DNA of 50,406 bases from Promethearchaeota archaeon (GCA_019058015.1 JAHLWH010000066.1:1-50406), one strand, 5' to 3'; numbered from the stretch's first letter, positions 25,943 to 34,948 are shown. Translations and numbers: made by a program. Notes: generated by a model not told the origin, from the sequence alone.

Positions 25943-26839
25943 TTATTTCCCAGGAGGTTCCTTAACAGCAAGAATGCAATTTCGACAAATGAAATTTAAT
26001 GGTGCTTCTTCAATTCCATCAGTCCAATGTCTAAATTTCCAGTTTTTTTTAGAATTCCATAGTTCTTTTAAGGTGTGATGTTCGATGTTTCCGATAATCC
26101 ATTCATTTAACCAATCATTACAGCAAAATGAAACGTTCCCATCATAAAAAATGAAAAACCATTCATATAACCACATCTCAGAATAGCATCCATTAAGGTT
26201 TGATACATATATACCTTGTTCAAAATTAAAAGAACTATTATATGGAACATTTCCCGCTCTATTATGACCTGGCCAAAATTCCATTGAAACCCAATTATAT
26301 TTATTTTTTATTGATAAGGCATTACTTTTTTCATGATCTGGAATATCAACTGAAATAATTGAAACATTAGGCTTTTTATCTTCATTTTCTGCAATGCTTA
26401 AGAAAAAGTTAACATTTTTCAAGATTTTTTCATAATTTAATCCCATGTATTCTCGACAAGAGTTTATATCATGCCTGTGAATACTGAATGTCATTGAAGC
26501 GATATTCAAATTCAATAGTTTCTGTGATATTTTAGGGGAACATAATAAACCATTTGAACTGAAATGAATATTAACACTAGGAAGTTTATTTCTAACATAT
26601 TCTAGGTAATCAATAATATTGGGGTCTAAAAGGGGTTCACCTCTAATAAAGGGAAAAATATCCTTAATAGGATGATTTGAAGCTTCATCAATAATATTCT
26701 TAAACATCTTTGGTTCCATTACACCTCCAGTTTTTAAACGTGGAGTAGGACAACATAGACATTTAGCATTGCAATCAAAAATTGTTTCTATTGAAAGGCG
26801 CTCAGGAAAATGAAGAATTAGATCTTTTTTTTTTTTCAT
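25943..26839 (-). CDS. radical SAM/SPASM enzyme
   Basis: 298 residues. The cluster motif is FDCNAKCLCC with Cys23, Cys27 and Cys30; PFIRGEPLLDP carries the GGEP-equivalent. The C-terminal Cys of FCCND (near 232) and CRNCIL (near 285-290) can bind auxiliary clusters as in SPASM proteins, with IGNIEHHTLKELWNS between them, the usual SPASM signature. Members modify peptides, sugars or cofactors. No clear precursor peptide with a Cys or leader was seen beside it, so a glycan or lipid substrate is as likely as a RiPP. Spacing of 51 bases to the FkbM gene keeps it in the operon. Confidence 0.8.
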   Translation of the reverse strand: MKKKKDLILHFPERLSIETIFDCNAKCLCCPTPRLKTGGVMEPKMFKNIIDEASNHPIKDIFPFIRGEPLLDPNIIDYLEYVRNKLPSVNIHFSSNGLLCSPKISQKLLNLNIASMTFSIHRHDINSCREYMGLNYEKILKNVNFFLSIAENEDKKPNVSIISVDIPDHEKSNALSIKNKYNWVSMEFWPGHNRAGNVPYNSSFNFEQGIYVSNLNGCYSEMWLYEWFFIFYDGNVSFCCNDWLNEWIIGNIEHHTLKELWNSKKNWKFRHWTDGIEEAPLNFICRNCILAVKEPPGK

Positions 26840-26890
26840 AAATTAATAACTCTATTATCTTAGGAATAATATTAGTTTTATTTTTATTTT

Positions 26891-27715
26891 TTATTTTTTT
26901 ACTGAATAAATAATTCCACAAAGATCATCAATCTCTAATGAGAAAGTATTATACCCTTTTTTTTTTAGTAATTCAATTATTTCACCATGTTGATGATTTT
27001 CTGTGAAATCATGATATTCTAAAAAAATTCGTTCAATTCTCTCAAAATATTTATTGGGTAATCCAAAAAGTATCTTATATTCTGCCCCTTCAGTATCTAT
27101 CTTAAGAAGGTCACACTTATGAATTTTATTCTCAATTATTACATCCTCTAGAGTTATTGCCTTAAAATCCATATAGTCCTTGCTTTTTTTGAATATTGAA
27201 TGAGTTGCCATATTCTCATTAGAAAGAAAGATTCTTAAATTTTCTTGCTCGTCTGAGATTGCTGAATCTAATGGAATGATTTTAGCTCCTAGAGAATTTA
27301 AATTTATATTTTTTTTCAATAAATAATAATTACTTGTAACGGGCTCATAAGCATATATCTTTTTGCTCATTTTCGAACAATATATTGAAAATATTCCAAT
27401 GTGTGCTCCAATGTCAATGATAATAGAATGATCTGGTAATATAAAGTAATTTAATCGGTATTCATCTTCTAAATGAATCTCCCTAATAACGGCTCTATCG
27501 AAAGTTCTTGCTCTAAATAAGTATTTCATACCATTTCTCATATTAAATTGATAAATGTAGTTTTCCTTCGTCAAAAAAAGGGAATCCAATATGTAAATTG
27601 GCCAATTCTTAATATATTTAATAGATTTTAAGAGGATATCAAATCCTCTTTTATTTATTTTAGATTTTATCTTTTTTATGATTTTTATGATTTTTTTCAA
27701 TAGTTTCACAATCAT
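26891..27715 (-). CDS. FkbM-family methyltransferase
   Basis: 274 residues. After a basic N-terminal region of about 90 residues comes the SAM site IIDIGAHIGIFSIY near 93-106 and AYEPVTSNYYLLKKNI, then LEDVI and CDLLKIDTEGAEYKIL, the FkbM signature, ending in IFLEYHDF. The family O-methylates sugars and polyketides and is common in surface-glycan clusters. The N-terminus is richer in Lys and Ile than usual and may contact membranes. It lies 23 bases after the GT32-type glycosyltransferase gene. Confidence 0.85.
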   Translation of the reverse strand: MIVKLLKKIIKIIKKIKSKINKRGFDILLKSIKYIKNWPIYILDSLFLTKENYIYQFNMRNGMKYLFRARTFDRAVIREIHLEDEYRLNYFILPDHSIIIDIGAHIGIFSIYCSKMSKKIYAYEPVTSNYYLLKKNINLNSLGAKIIPLDSAISDEQENLRIFLSNENMATHSIFKKSKDYMDFKAITLEDVIIENKIHKCDLLKIDTEGAEYKILFGLPNKYFERIERIFLEYHDFTENHQHGEIIELLKKKGYNTFSLEIDDLCGIIYSVKK

Positions 27716-27738
27716 CCATTTCTTGATTGTATATAAGC

Positions 27739-28806
27739 TTATTTGTTTAATCCATAGAAAAGAGCTATTTTTTTTAACTGTTGAATATTTTTATTACAAT
27801 ATTTTTTATATCTCTCACTGGTTAATAAAAGATTTAAGTATTTCCGACCAGTATCTTGCATTTCATCTACATATTGTGCAATTAGACTAATACGGATTAA
27901 CCATTCTGGAGGTGGAACTTCTTTCCAATTGATTATTTTTTCTAAGGTATGGATAGCAAGTTCAAATTGATTCCGAATCTCGTATTCTAATGCAATCCGA
28001 AAAACAGTATTTAATACGTCAATATCATTTTTGGCCCACCTTTCCACATTTCTTAATAGGGCATTTACACGGGATTTTTCATTTTCAATTGGCACTGCAA
28101 AAGTTTTGTCAATTCCGTGATATGTAGCTAAATTTCCTAGATTACTTTCATCACTTGATTCAACCAAACACATTGTTGAATCGTAAATATCACTTGGAAC
28201 GATGAAAGGCTTATCGGGATGATAGTCTCTTGGAAAAATATAGCGCCAAGGGAGGAGAGTAAATGGAGCTATTAAATTCCTCGACACAAAAAAAGGACCA
28301 CCCCTCTGAGATACTGGAAGGTACATTTTTTGAGTCCAATATTGACCATAAATATTTATCAAATGCTTAATATTTGGATGATCTACAGAACTAGCAATAA
28401 ATGCTGTGGAGGCCACTAATGAGTCCCAAGCGGGAACCCATCCACTAGGTACATCTTGGCACAATATAAAACCACTATGAGGGGATTCAATTATATCTAG
28501 AAAAATTTCTGGTTTTTTCAGATGAACGTCACAATCTAAATAAACTCCTCCATAATTTGCAAGAATTTCTAAGCGTAATAAATCACTTCTGCCGTGGTAT
28601 GTAATATCTGATAAATATATATCCCAATTTAACCATTGATTTTTTCCTATTTCTTCAATTTCTTTCTCAGACCATAAATTATAATCCCAATCATTTTCCT
28701 TACAAAATGTCTTCCACGATTCCATGGCATGAATTGGAGGAGGTCGTGGACCAACCCAAATTTGGTGGATTTTATGAGGTATCATTGTATTATAGGAAGG
28801 ACTCAA
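27739..28806 (-). CDS. GT32-type (OCH1-like) glycosyltransferase
   Basis: 355 residues. IPHKIHQIWVGP near 9-20, HGRSDLLRLEILANYGGVYLDCDV near 71-94 with the DxD motif (Asp91, Asp93) define the DXD-containing sugar transferase family that includes OCH1 and capsule enzymes. The C-terminal third (FELAIHTLEKIINW) is helical and resembles a TPR-like extension. A TTG at 28806 overlaps the TGA of the previous gene and follows GGAGATGA; the ATG at 28785 gives the more usual family start and is an alternative. Uses a nucleotide sugar and a metal; acceptor unknown. Confidence 0.8.
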   Translation of the reverse strand: MSPSYNTMIPHKIHQIWVGPRPPPIHAMESWKTFCKENDWDYNLWSEKEIEEIGKNQWLNWDIYLSDITYHGRSDLLRLEILANYGGVYLDCDVHLKKPEIFLDIIESPHSGFILCQDVPSGWVPAWDSLVASTAFIASSVDHPNIKHLINIYGQYWTQKMYLPVSQRGGPFFVSRNLIAPFTLLPWRYIFPRDYHPDKPFIVPSDIYDSTMCLVESSDESNLGNLATYHGIDKTFAVPIENEKSRVNALLRNVERWAKNDIDVLNTVFRIALEYEIRNQFELAIHTLEKIINWKEVPPPEWLIRISLIAQYVDEMQDTGRKYLNLLLTSERYKKYCNKNIQQLKKIALFYGLNK

Positions 28807-30200
28807 AATAATTCATCTCCATTATGATTTACTAATTTTTTATAATTCTTATGGAAATCTTTTATAATATATAATAAATCATCTACTTTTAAGGGATTAA
28901 ATGATTTTTTTTCAATTTTTTGATATTTTTCAGCAATAATATTGGAAATGTACCATGAGGGGCTATTGGGTATATCAAAATCATCGAATTCCCACATTTT
29001 AATGATAAGATCGAAATTTTCATTTAACCAAATCCCAAATTTATCATCATTATCCCCTCCAAAATTTGTTAAATATGCTTCAGCTTTAGATAAATTGAAT
29101 TTCTTCTTAAAATTCAATATCCAATTCATTCTTTGTTTGAACGCCCATGTATAACTTAATATTGGTATAGCACCCGTACTTAATTCGTAAAATGGATGAT
29201 ATAAAGGATATCCATTGAAAATAAGTCTATTAGGTTCGATTTCATTCTTTAATTGCCAATTTAATACGAGTTCTGAAACTAAAGAAAATAGGGCAACCTC
29301 TTCTTCTTCAATTACAATTAATTCAATGTCATATTGGTTACTCACCTCTTTCAAGGTTTCAACACTTTCGGGTTCCATATTCCATTCCCATTGAGGCCTC
29401 ATCTCTATATCTGACAGAAGCTCTCCTTTATCTCGAAATTCTGGAGGTAGTCTTCCAATAGGAAGTAATTCCATTTCATTTTGAGATGATAACATCCTCA
29501 TTAAGCGTAGGACACTTAAATCAAGGAAGCCCTTCTTATATTTTTTCATTGGGGTAAAATTGGAGGTTTTTACAATAATAATGTTCTTTATTTTTCCAGT
29601 TTTAAGGATATTGTCATAATATTTAGGAATTCTTTCCGCAATATATTGCCAGATATAAATAAGAGGATCTGCAGGTAGATCAAATCCTCCTACCCAGTTT
29701 TTAAGATCTTCTAATATTTTCCAGTCATTTACAAATGTTTGGAACTTGGTAGGTAAAAAGGGGGCATTCATTATGCATGAGAGATAACCTGATATCCGGT
29801 GTGCAGTTCCCAAAATTACAGTTGGGCTATAGAGTAATTCTGGAATGTATTTTTTATAATAATTAATTACTTGTTCAGTAGCGATTTCTACATATTTTTC
29901 ACGTGCTAAGGGAAAATATGGTGTTAATTTAGCACAATCCGAAACTCCACCTAGATAAAATGCAAAAATCTTACTAATGTGCGGCTCTATCGTTCCACAA
30001 TTGAAAGTTCTAAAAATAGGAATTCCTTTCCAATTACCTTGCAATATGCAAAATTTATTTTCACATAAATAAGATTGTTTAAAAGCAGGTACAGCTGTTT
30101 TAAGGTCTATTGATATTTTAGGTCTAAATTTTACGAAATCATAATTAGGGATATCTATATCATCTTGAATGACATTTTCATTTTTTACATTTTTAGTCAT
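28803..30200 (-). CDS. unrecognised 465-residue cluster protein
   Basis: Not recognised as a known family. It is soluble, with no membrane segment or signal peptide, and has a mixed alpha/beta look. A Cys/His-bearing N-terminal half (GTIEPHISKIFAFYLGGVSDC, ILGTAHRISGYLSCIMNAP) is followed by basic KKYKKGFLDLSVLRLMRML and an acidic centre (IVIEEEEVALF), then LIFNGYPLYHPFYELSTGAIP and FGGDNDDKFGIW. It overlaps the HEAT-like gene by 8 bases and the GT32 gene by 4, so it is part of the operon. The strand-helix alternation and NGYPLYHPF would fit a GT-B-like enzyme, but no sugar-nucleotide motif is clear. Function open. Confidence 0.6.
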   Translation of the reverse strand: MTKNVKNENVIQDDIDIPNYDFVKFRPKISIDLKTAVPAFKQSYLCENKFCILQGNWKGIPIFRTFNCGTIEPHISKIFAFYLGGVSDCAKLTPYFPLAREKYVEIATEQVINYYKKYIPELLYSPTVILGTAHRISGYLSCIMNAPFLPTKFQTFVNDWKILEDLKNWVGGFDLPADPLIYIWQYIAERIPKYYDNILKTGKIKNIIIVKTSNFTPMKKYKKGFLDLSVLRLMRMLSSQNEMELLPIGRLPPEFRDKGELLSDIEMRPQWEWNMEPESVETLKEVSNQYDIELIVIEEEEVALFSLVSELVLNWQLKNEIEPNRLIFNGYPLYHPFYELSTGAIPILSYTWAFKQRMNWILNFKKKFNLSKAEAYLTNFGGDNDDKFGIWLNENFDLIIKMWEFDDFDIPNSPSWYISNIIAEKYQKIEKKSFNPLKVDDLLYIIKDFHKNYKKLVNHNGDELF

Positions 30201-31608
30201 TGAAATCCCCTTTATAATTAACGTAATACTTTGACATTGCTAAAATAAAAAAAAAAATTAAAGCACCTAAATCCATCCATTGATAGAACAAATCTATAAT
30301 AATTATAGGAATTAAATAAAAAAGTATTTTTTCATCTAGATTGGGAAGACTTCTTATCATGGGTTTTAGATTTTCCAAAAATGATGAATCACCTTGCTTA
30401 AAAAGATAAAGAGAACATAATCCTAATAGAGCACAAGCTCTAAGAATTAATAAATTGGAGGATGACATCTTAATGAATATATTATAAGTTTTATCATCAT
30501 CTATTATTAGAGCGTACAGAGTTACAGCTAGAGCTGAGGCAGTTACTACTTCGGGAACTTCATCCTGTAATAATTGTTCTAAAAGCGATTTCACTTTTAG
30601 CTTAGCTTTCTCAATTTTTTTTTCCAATAATATGAATATCGTGCCATAGGCGGCTCCCATCCTTAAATTCCAATTTTTGTTAGTAATTAATTCCTTCAAT
30701 CTAATGATAAATTCTTCAGTTGAATTTAAAAGAGCTGTGTATATGATTGAAGCTGCTAAACGTGTCTCTGGATGAGAGTGTAAAAAATCCCCTAAAGCTT
30801 TTTTTGAGCTCGCTATTTTAAGTTCTTGTCCCAATTTGGGATTCGTTTTTTCAAAAAACTTACTCTTGAAATAGGCAGAAAAATGAACTCCCATTAAAAT
30901 TTCGCCATATTTAGTATCTCTATACCTTTCTGAATCAATTATTTGATGATGGGGGTGAGATAATAATGGTAATATAACAGCTATACCACGGCGGATGTTA
31001 TGATCCGGATCTTCAAAAAAACTGTGGAGTATAGAATCCCCAGCCGAAGGTGCTAAAGCTAAAACTCCTGCAGTTCTTTCAACTTCAATTTTGCTTTTTA
31101 AGAATCTCTGAAATTCTCTTCTTGTATATTTAGAATCATTTAAATAGGAAAAATTAAGATGTGGGAAAATAGTTAATTCCATTATTGCCCATACAATACA
31201 CGACATAATATGAGAGGATGTCATTCCCTCCAAAGATAAATCAAGTATTTCTTTAATCATGTTATTTATTTTAGAATAGAGAAAGGGTTCAGCCTCAATT
31301 GAAATCTGTAGAGGTAAATCATTTATATGGTTAATTATATTGAATATTTCAAATAATGGAGTAAATGGATTTCTAATTTTAGTGCTTTTCAATATTTTTT
31401 TATTCAAGGCTCTATTATCTTGAAATTCTATGGCTAAATAAATACCTTTTACATAATCCGTTGATGCATTTGTAATCTCATCCATGTTGTTTTTTTTTAA
31501 TATCCCCTCAGTGAAACCAATAATAAATTGAATTAATGGATTACTATTATTCTTCAAGGATTTAATCATATCATTGATAGCTATTAAATATTTAAGTGCA
31601 TTTGACAA
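30193..31608 (-). CDS. HEAT/armadillo-like helical repeat protein
   Basis: 471 residues, nearly all helical. Repeat-like units can be read from about residue 160: ERTAGVLALAPSAGDSILHS, HNIRRGIAVILPLL, WNLRMGAAYGTIFILL, EVVTASALAVTLYAL and LILRACALLGLCSLYL, each with the small-residue/Arg pattern of HEAT repeats. The C-terminal 40 residues (ILFYLIPIIIIDLFY and GALIFFFILAMSKYYV) are hydrophobic enough to be membrane-associated. A scaffold for the cluster's enzymes at the membrane is a reasonable inference. It lies 8 bases after the small membrane protein gene. Confidence 0.65.
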   Translation of the reverse strand: MSNALKYLIAINDMIKSLKNNSNPLIQFIIGFTEGILKKNNMDEITNASTDYVKGIYLAIEFQDNRALNKKILKSTKIRNPFTPLFEIFNIINHINDLPLQISIEAEPFLYSKINNMIKEILDLSLEGMTSSHIMSCIVWAIMELTIFPHLNFSYLNDSKYTRREFQRFLKSKIEVERTAGVLALAPSAGDSILHSFFEDPDHNIRRGIAVILPLLSHPHHQIIDSERYRDTKYGEILMGVHFSAYFKSKFFEKTNPKLGQELKIASSKKALGDFLHSHPETRLAASIIYTALLNSTEEFIIRLKELITNKNWNLRMGAAYGTIFILLEKKIEKAKLKVKSLLEQLLQDEVPEVVTASALAVTLYALIIDDDKTYNIFIKMSSSNLLILRACALLGLCSLYLFKQGDSSFLENLKPMIRSLPNLDEKILFYLIPIIIIDLFYQWMDLGALIFFFILAMSKYYVNYKGDFND

Positions 31609-31616
31609 TTTTCTGA

Positions 31617-31916
31617 TTAATCCTCGCTAATTCCTTGTTTTAATAAATAGATTTTCAAATACATATTTTGTTGCTTCTTACCCATATTAAATCGTTTATT
31701 CATTTCCTCAATGAATTTAATATATAGAGGATATCTTAGTGGATTTACATAAGACAGTTTATATATAATTTTAGCCCATACTATTCTCACTCTCCATGGC
31801 ATCCATATTAATGAGATAAAACTAATTGCAGTTCCCATTATTCTAATTAAGGAATATACAATAAATACCCTTAAATTAGTAGAAAAACCATTTTTTTGAG
31901 AGGAATTATTGCTCAT
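31617..31916 (-). CDS. small membrane-associated protein, unknown
   Basis: 99 residues, unrecognised. A hydrophobic segment (about 15-45: RVFIVYSLIRIMGTAISFISL) is followed by an amphipathic basic tail (MNKRFNMGKKQQNMYLKIYLL). An AAGGGG lies about 12 bases before the ATG. Tucked between the glycosyltransferase and the HEAT-like protein with gaps of 18 and 8 bases, so clearly part of the operon. It could be a membrane anchor for the soluble enzymes; nothing in it looks like a precursor peptide. Confidence 0.55.
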   Translation of the reverse strand: MSNNSSQKNGFSTNLRVFIVYSLIRIMGTAISFISLIWMPWRVRIVWAKIIYKLSYVNPLRYPLYIKFIEEMNKRFNMGKKQQNMYLKIYLLKQGISED

Positions 31917-31934
31917 TTTTTTGTATTTTACCCC

Positions 31935-32966
31935 TTAGAGTGATTTCGCCCTATTTAATAAAATATTTAATACTTCTAGAGCATTCTTATCATTTTCAGC
32001 TTTCACTTGAGATGCTTTTTCAAAAGCTTCTTGAGCATACTTCAAGTAGGTGTTTTCATTAGAAATAATATCAAGTAGAGCATTTGAAATATCAAGAGGA
32101 TCATTAAATTTTGGATTTTTTATAGCAAAAGGAATGGCTGAAGATCCTATTGTAGGAATTCCCATAATCATATGCTCTAATAAAATATATGATAGGGTTT
32201 CTGTATAAGAAACTTGCATTCCTATTGTCATTTCCGATACAAGTTTAAGTAATTCTTGGTTCGGACAGGAATCATGCCATATTGTTTTGTATTTAAACAT
32301 TTCTGATATTCGTTTAATGAATGTGTAAACATTTGACTTAAGATTATTAGGTTTTAATAAATGTAATTCAAGCGCAGCATATTTATTGGCGATAGATAAG
32401 GCTGTCATTTGAGTTGGAATGTTTTTAAAGGGAATTAGACTACAAAACACACTGATTTTAAACGGTCTATTAGAATATCTCTTTTCCATCTCATATATAG
32501 AAGGGGATTTTAAATCTAAATTATCGAATTTTTCTATTGTAGGATTATATGTATTTGGCAAGTAATAAATCGGTAAATCTAAATAAGTTCTAAATCCTTC
32601 TACTTGAGCTAAATCAGGATTACACATGCTCCAATTGTCATATTTCATATTTAAATAATCAAATGTGCGATTAAAAGCTCCCTCTTCCACTTGTAAAAAA
32701 GCTATTGTAGAATGAATTGCTAAAGTTGTTTCTTTACCTTGTTCTAATATTTTTTTTAGTGTATCTTTAGAAAAAGAGGGGCCATGAAGCATGATTACAT
32801 AAGCATCTTCACTTTTTATAGCATGTAACAGTTCGGAATCATTTTTATATGGAATTATTTTGTATGAAATTCTATAGTGGCTCATTAAGCGAGATAAATG
32901 TCCAACTGAAACAGTAACCCCCGTTTCTATTCCATAATCGCAATATAATAGTAAAAAATCAATCAC
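31935..32966 (-). CDS. GT-B glycosyltransferase (group 1/GT4-like)
   Basis: 343 residues with two Rossmann-like halves. The C-terminal half has FKISVFCSLIPFKNIPTQM (start of the donor domain, near 169-187), WHDSCPNQELLKLVSEMTIGMQVS and ETLSYILLEHMIMGIPTIGSSAIPFA near 255-280, the EX7E-like region of GT4 enzymes. The second Glu is the one in LLEHM. Donor and acceptor are unknown. Overlaps the PP-loop gene by 8 bases, so translation is probably coupled. Confidence 0.75.
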   Translation of the reverse strand: MIDFLLLYCDYGIETGVTVSVGHLSRLMSHYRISYKIIPYKNDSELLHAIKSEDAYVIMLHGPSFSKDTLKKILEQGKETTLAIHSTIAFLQVEEGAFNRTFDYLNMKYDNWSMCNPDLAQVEGFRTYLDLPIYYLPNTYNPTIEKFDNLDLKSPSIYEMEKRYSNRPFKISVFCSLIPFKNIPTQMTALSIANKYAALELHLLKPNNLKSNVYTFIKRISEMFKYKTIWHDSCPNQELLKLVSEMTIGMQVSYTETLSYILLEHMIMGIPTIGSSAIPFAIKNPKFNDPLDISNALLDIISNENTYLKYAQEAFEKASQVKAENDKNALEVLNILLNRAKSL

Positions 32967-33720
32967 ATTTTATCATCTTCATTATTTCTTGAATATCAAA
33001 ATCAGGTAAATGCTTTTTTATATGTTTAATCCCAATCATTACTTTATCAGAAAACCATTTATTTGCTAATTTCTTATATTCTTCTTTACCTTTTAGTGGT
33101 AAAAAATAGCATCTTAGATATAAATTATGAAATTGTCCACCACCTTGACAGATAGGCTGAGATTCAACGAGTATTTGGTTTAGACTGTATTTTTTACTGA
33201 GCTCTTTCAAATATAATTCGGAGGGAATTATCTCATTATAAATAGGAGTGATGTATTCAATATCAAATATTTTATATAAATTAAAGACTTTTTTTATGAT
33301 CCATGGTTGCTGAAATAAATCAAATCCCGTAATCTTGTTACAACCATCTGATAGAGATTGAATATTATTTTTGAGGCAATAAATTATAGAATGGATATGA
33401 TGAGAGAGTCTACATGCTGGACAGAAAGTAGATACATAAAAGGTTCTATATCTTTTTAAATTAGAAAAATAATTTGTTTGAAAAATTTCTTTTAATAAAT
33501 CTTGCGTATTTATAAAGTTTCGAGTAAAATTTATTCGATCTCTGAATAAGTTTCTTAATCTTTTGTAATTTATCAAAACTTTCTCTAATTTATCCATTAG
33601 ATCAGTCTTAAATGTTAAAAAATGGAGATCATCAAATGCAAGATCCTCTATTAATCGAATCGCTGTGAGTGTAGAATCCCTACCTCCTGTAAATTGAATA
33701 ACACAACTCCTATTGGCCAA
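32959..33720 (-). CDS. PP-loop ATP pyrophosphatase-like protein
   Basis: 253 residues. The N-terminal QFTGGRDSTLTA near 9-20 is the SGGxDS PP-loop that binds ATP and adenylates a carboxyl, carbonyl or sulfur acceptor. Cys of STFCPACRLSHH (near 97-108), LSDGC, PICQGGG and LRCYF could bind zinc. Relatives include sugar amidotransferases (WbpG-like), QueC and tRNA-thiolating enzymes; within this glycan cluster an amidating or activating step is likely. First gene of the eleven-gene cluster. It starts at TTG, with AGGAGGA at 33731-33737 about 11 bases before; no ATG fits. Confidence 0.75.
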   Translation of the reverse strand: MANRSCVIQFTGGRDSTLTAIRLIEDLAFDDLHFLTFKTDLMDKLEKVLINYKRLRNLFRDRINFTRNFINTQDLLKEIFQTNYFSNLKRYRTFYVSTFCPACRLSHHIHSIIYCLKNNIQSLSDGCNKITGFDLFQQPWIIKKVFNLYKIFDIEYITPIYNEIIPSELYLKELSKKYSLNQILVESQPICQGGGQFHNLYLRCYFLPLKGKEEYKKLANKWFSDKVMIGIKHIKKHLPDFDIQEIMKMIKCD

Positions 33721-33730
33721 TAAAAATGAG

Positions 33731-33737
33731 TCCTCCT
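33731..33737 (-). promoter_or_regulatory. Shine-Dalgarno site of the PP-loop gene
   Basis: AGGAGGA on the minus strand, 10 to 11 bases before the TTG at 33720. It supports a TTG start for the first gene of the cluster, since no ATG lies near it in frame. Confidence 0.6.
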
Positions 33738-33988
33738 TTCAATTTAGGTGAAAAAATTCGAATTTTTAATGTTGTGTATAAATTCTTAATATTTTTAAAA
33801 TTTTATGAGTTTGATTAAAATGATATTTAAGTGAATACACAAAATTTTGTGATAAATAATTCATCCAGCAATAAAAATTTCGTGACTCTACTTGAAACTT
33901 CTTAAATTAATTTCCATGTATTTGCTAAAATTCTTACGCACCTAACCGAAATGAATTTCTTTTTCGTTCTCAAATCATCAAGTGCAGA

Positions 33989-34198
33989 GAGAAATTTTTA
34001 AGAAATAAATATAAATCTAGTCTGAGCCAGATTTTATCGTATTTGTGGGAGTTTAAAGTACTTTTTACCGCATCTTTAATTTTATGCATAGTTCAATCGA
34101 TTTTATCCCTATCATTACCATTGTTTCTAGGTCCCTTGGTCGATATTATAACAAATCTAAACATTCCACTTGAGAATCTTGCGCTAATTTTTATCTAA
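33989..34198 (+). pseudogene. N-terminal fragment of an ABC exporter transmembrane domain
   Basis: Read from 33989, EKFLRNKYKSSLSQILSYL is followed by LWEFKVLFTASLILCIVQSI and LSLPLFLGPLVDIITN, then a TAA. The LSLxLPLFLGxLVDxI pattern is the first helix pair of ABC exporters of the MsbA/lipid A type. The remaining 500 or so residues are absent, and no start codon is in frame nearby. A deletion relic; it lies beside the glycan cluster, so an exporter may once have belonged to it. Confidence 0.55.
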
Positions 34199-34350
34199 AT
34201 ATTTTTCCTACAGATGCTAACAGGCACATTATAGATAATAATATAATCTAAAAAAAAGTAATGTCTTTATTATAAATTAAATTTTTAGGTAATAATGTCA
34301 TTCCCTTGATAATTATAAAATGATTTAAAAATTCTACAACCATTTTTTAA

Positions 34351-34479
34351 AGAACACAGTTTATAGACTCCTTCAAAAAAGAAAAATATGATGAAGAAGG
34401 AAAAACATTAAAAGAAATATGCCGAATAGGACCTTATGATTTGGATCGTAGAAGAGGAGGATTTGAGGATTTATTTTAA
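34351..34479 (+). pseudogene. C-terminal tail fragment, unidentified
   Basis: Opens after a TAA at 34348-34350 without a start codon and reads DSFKKEKYDEEGKTLKEI, then CRIGPYDLDRRRGGFEDLF and a stop. Charged, well-formed protein sequence with few A-run artefacts suggests a real C-terminus whose front has been lost. Family not recognised. Confidence 0.35.
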
Positions 34480-34515
34480 ATTTTAAAAATTTTTTAAAAA
34501 AAAAGAATTAGAAAT

Positions 34516-34779
34516 ATGGCAAAAGAAGAATTGACTAACAATATTAAACATTTCCAAAAACAAATTGATAAATACATATTAATTAGAGAAAATAAGGCTC
34601 AGTTTAATAAAGATAAAGCATATCATTGTAAAAATTTAAAAAAGTTATTAGAGGAATCTCCCAAATTTATTAAACATTTAAATGAAGAATATAAAGAAAA
34701 ATTGACCATATTAAACTTTTTTTATGTAGATAAGTGTTTGCGGCCAGTTATTAAGGTCGACCCCAGAAAATATGGATAA
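34516..34779 (+). CDS. small charged helical protein, unknown
   Basis: 87 residues starting MAKEELTNNIKHFQKQIDKY, mostly Lys/Glu-rich helix, ending in LRPVIKVDPRKYG. Not recognised. It lies 36 bases after a tail fragment and 169 bases before the thiolase gene. No clear ribosome site. Coding is plausible because the frame is balanced in composition and ends well before the T-rich stretch after 34805, but it could also be part of the decayed region. Confidence 0.4.
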   Translation: MAKEELTNNIKHFQKQIDKYILIRENKAQFNKDKAYHCKNLKKLLEESPKFIKHLNEEYKEKLTILNFFYVDKCLRPVIKVDPRKYG

Positions 34780-34948
34780 TTTATTTGTCCTAATAAGACT
34801 TTGGGGATTTTTTTATTAAAAATTCAATTTATTTTCATTTATTAAAATTGTTCTTAAGAACAACATTTAATTTTTTTAGTAAACTTGAGTACATAATCTT
34901 ATAATCAAATAAATTAATAAAAAAAATAAAAAACAAATGTGAAATATA

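Larger units (their letters stand above)
33721..34515. other. 800-base stretch with gene remnants
   Basis: Between the cluster's first gene and the small plus-strand frame at 34516. It holds an ABC-exporter fragment (33989-34198) and a C-terminal tail fragment (34351-34479). The remaining AT-rich DNA must contain the minus-strand promoter of the cluster, roughly 33740-33850, but no unambiguous TATA box could be chosen. Confidence 0.5.

Noticed and set aside
31617..31916. RiPP precursor peptide for the SPASM radical SAM enzyme
   Set aside because: It has a membrane helix, no Cys/Ser/Thr-rich core and no leader-like boundary.
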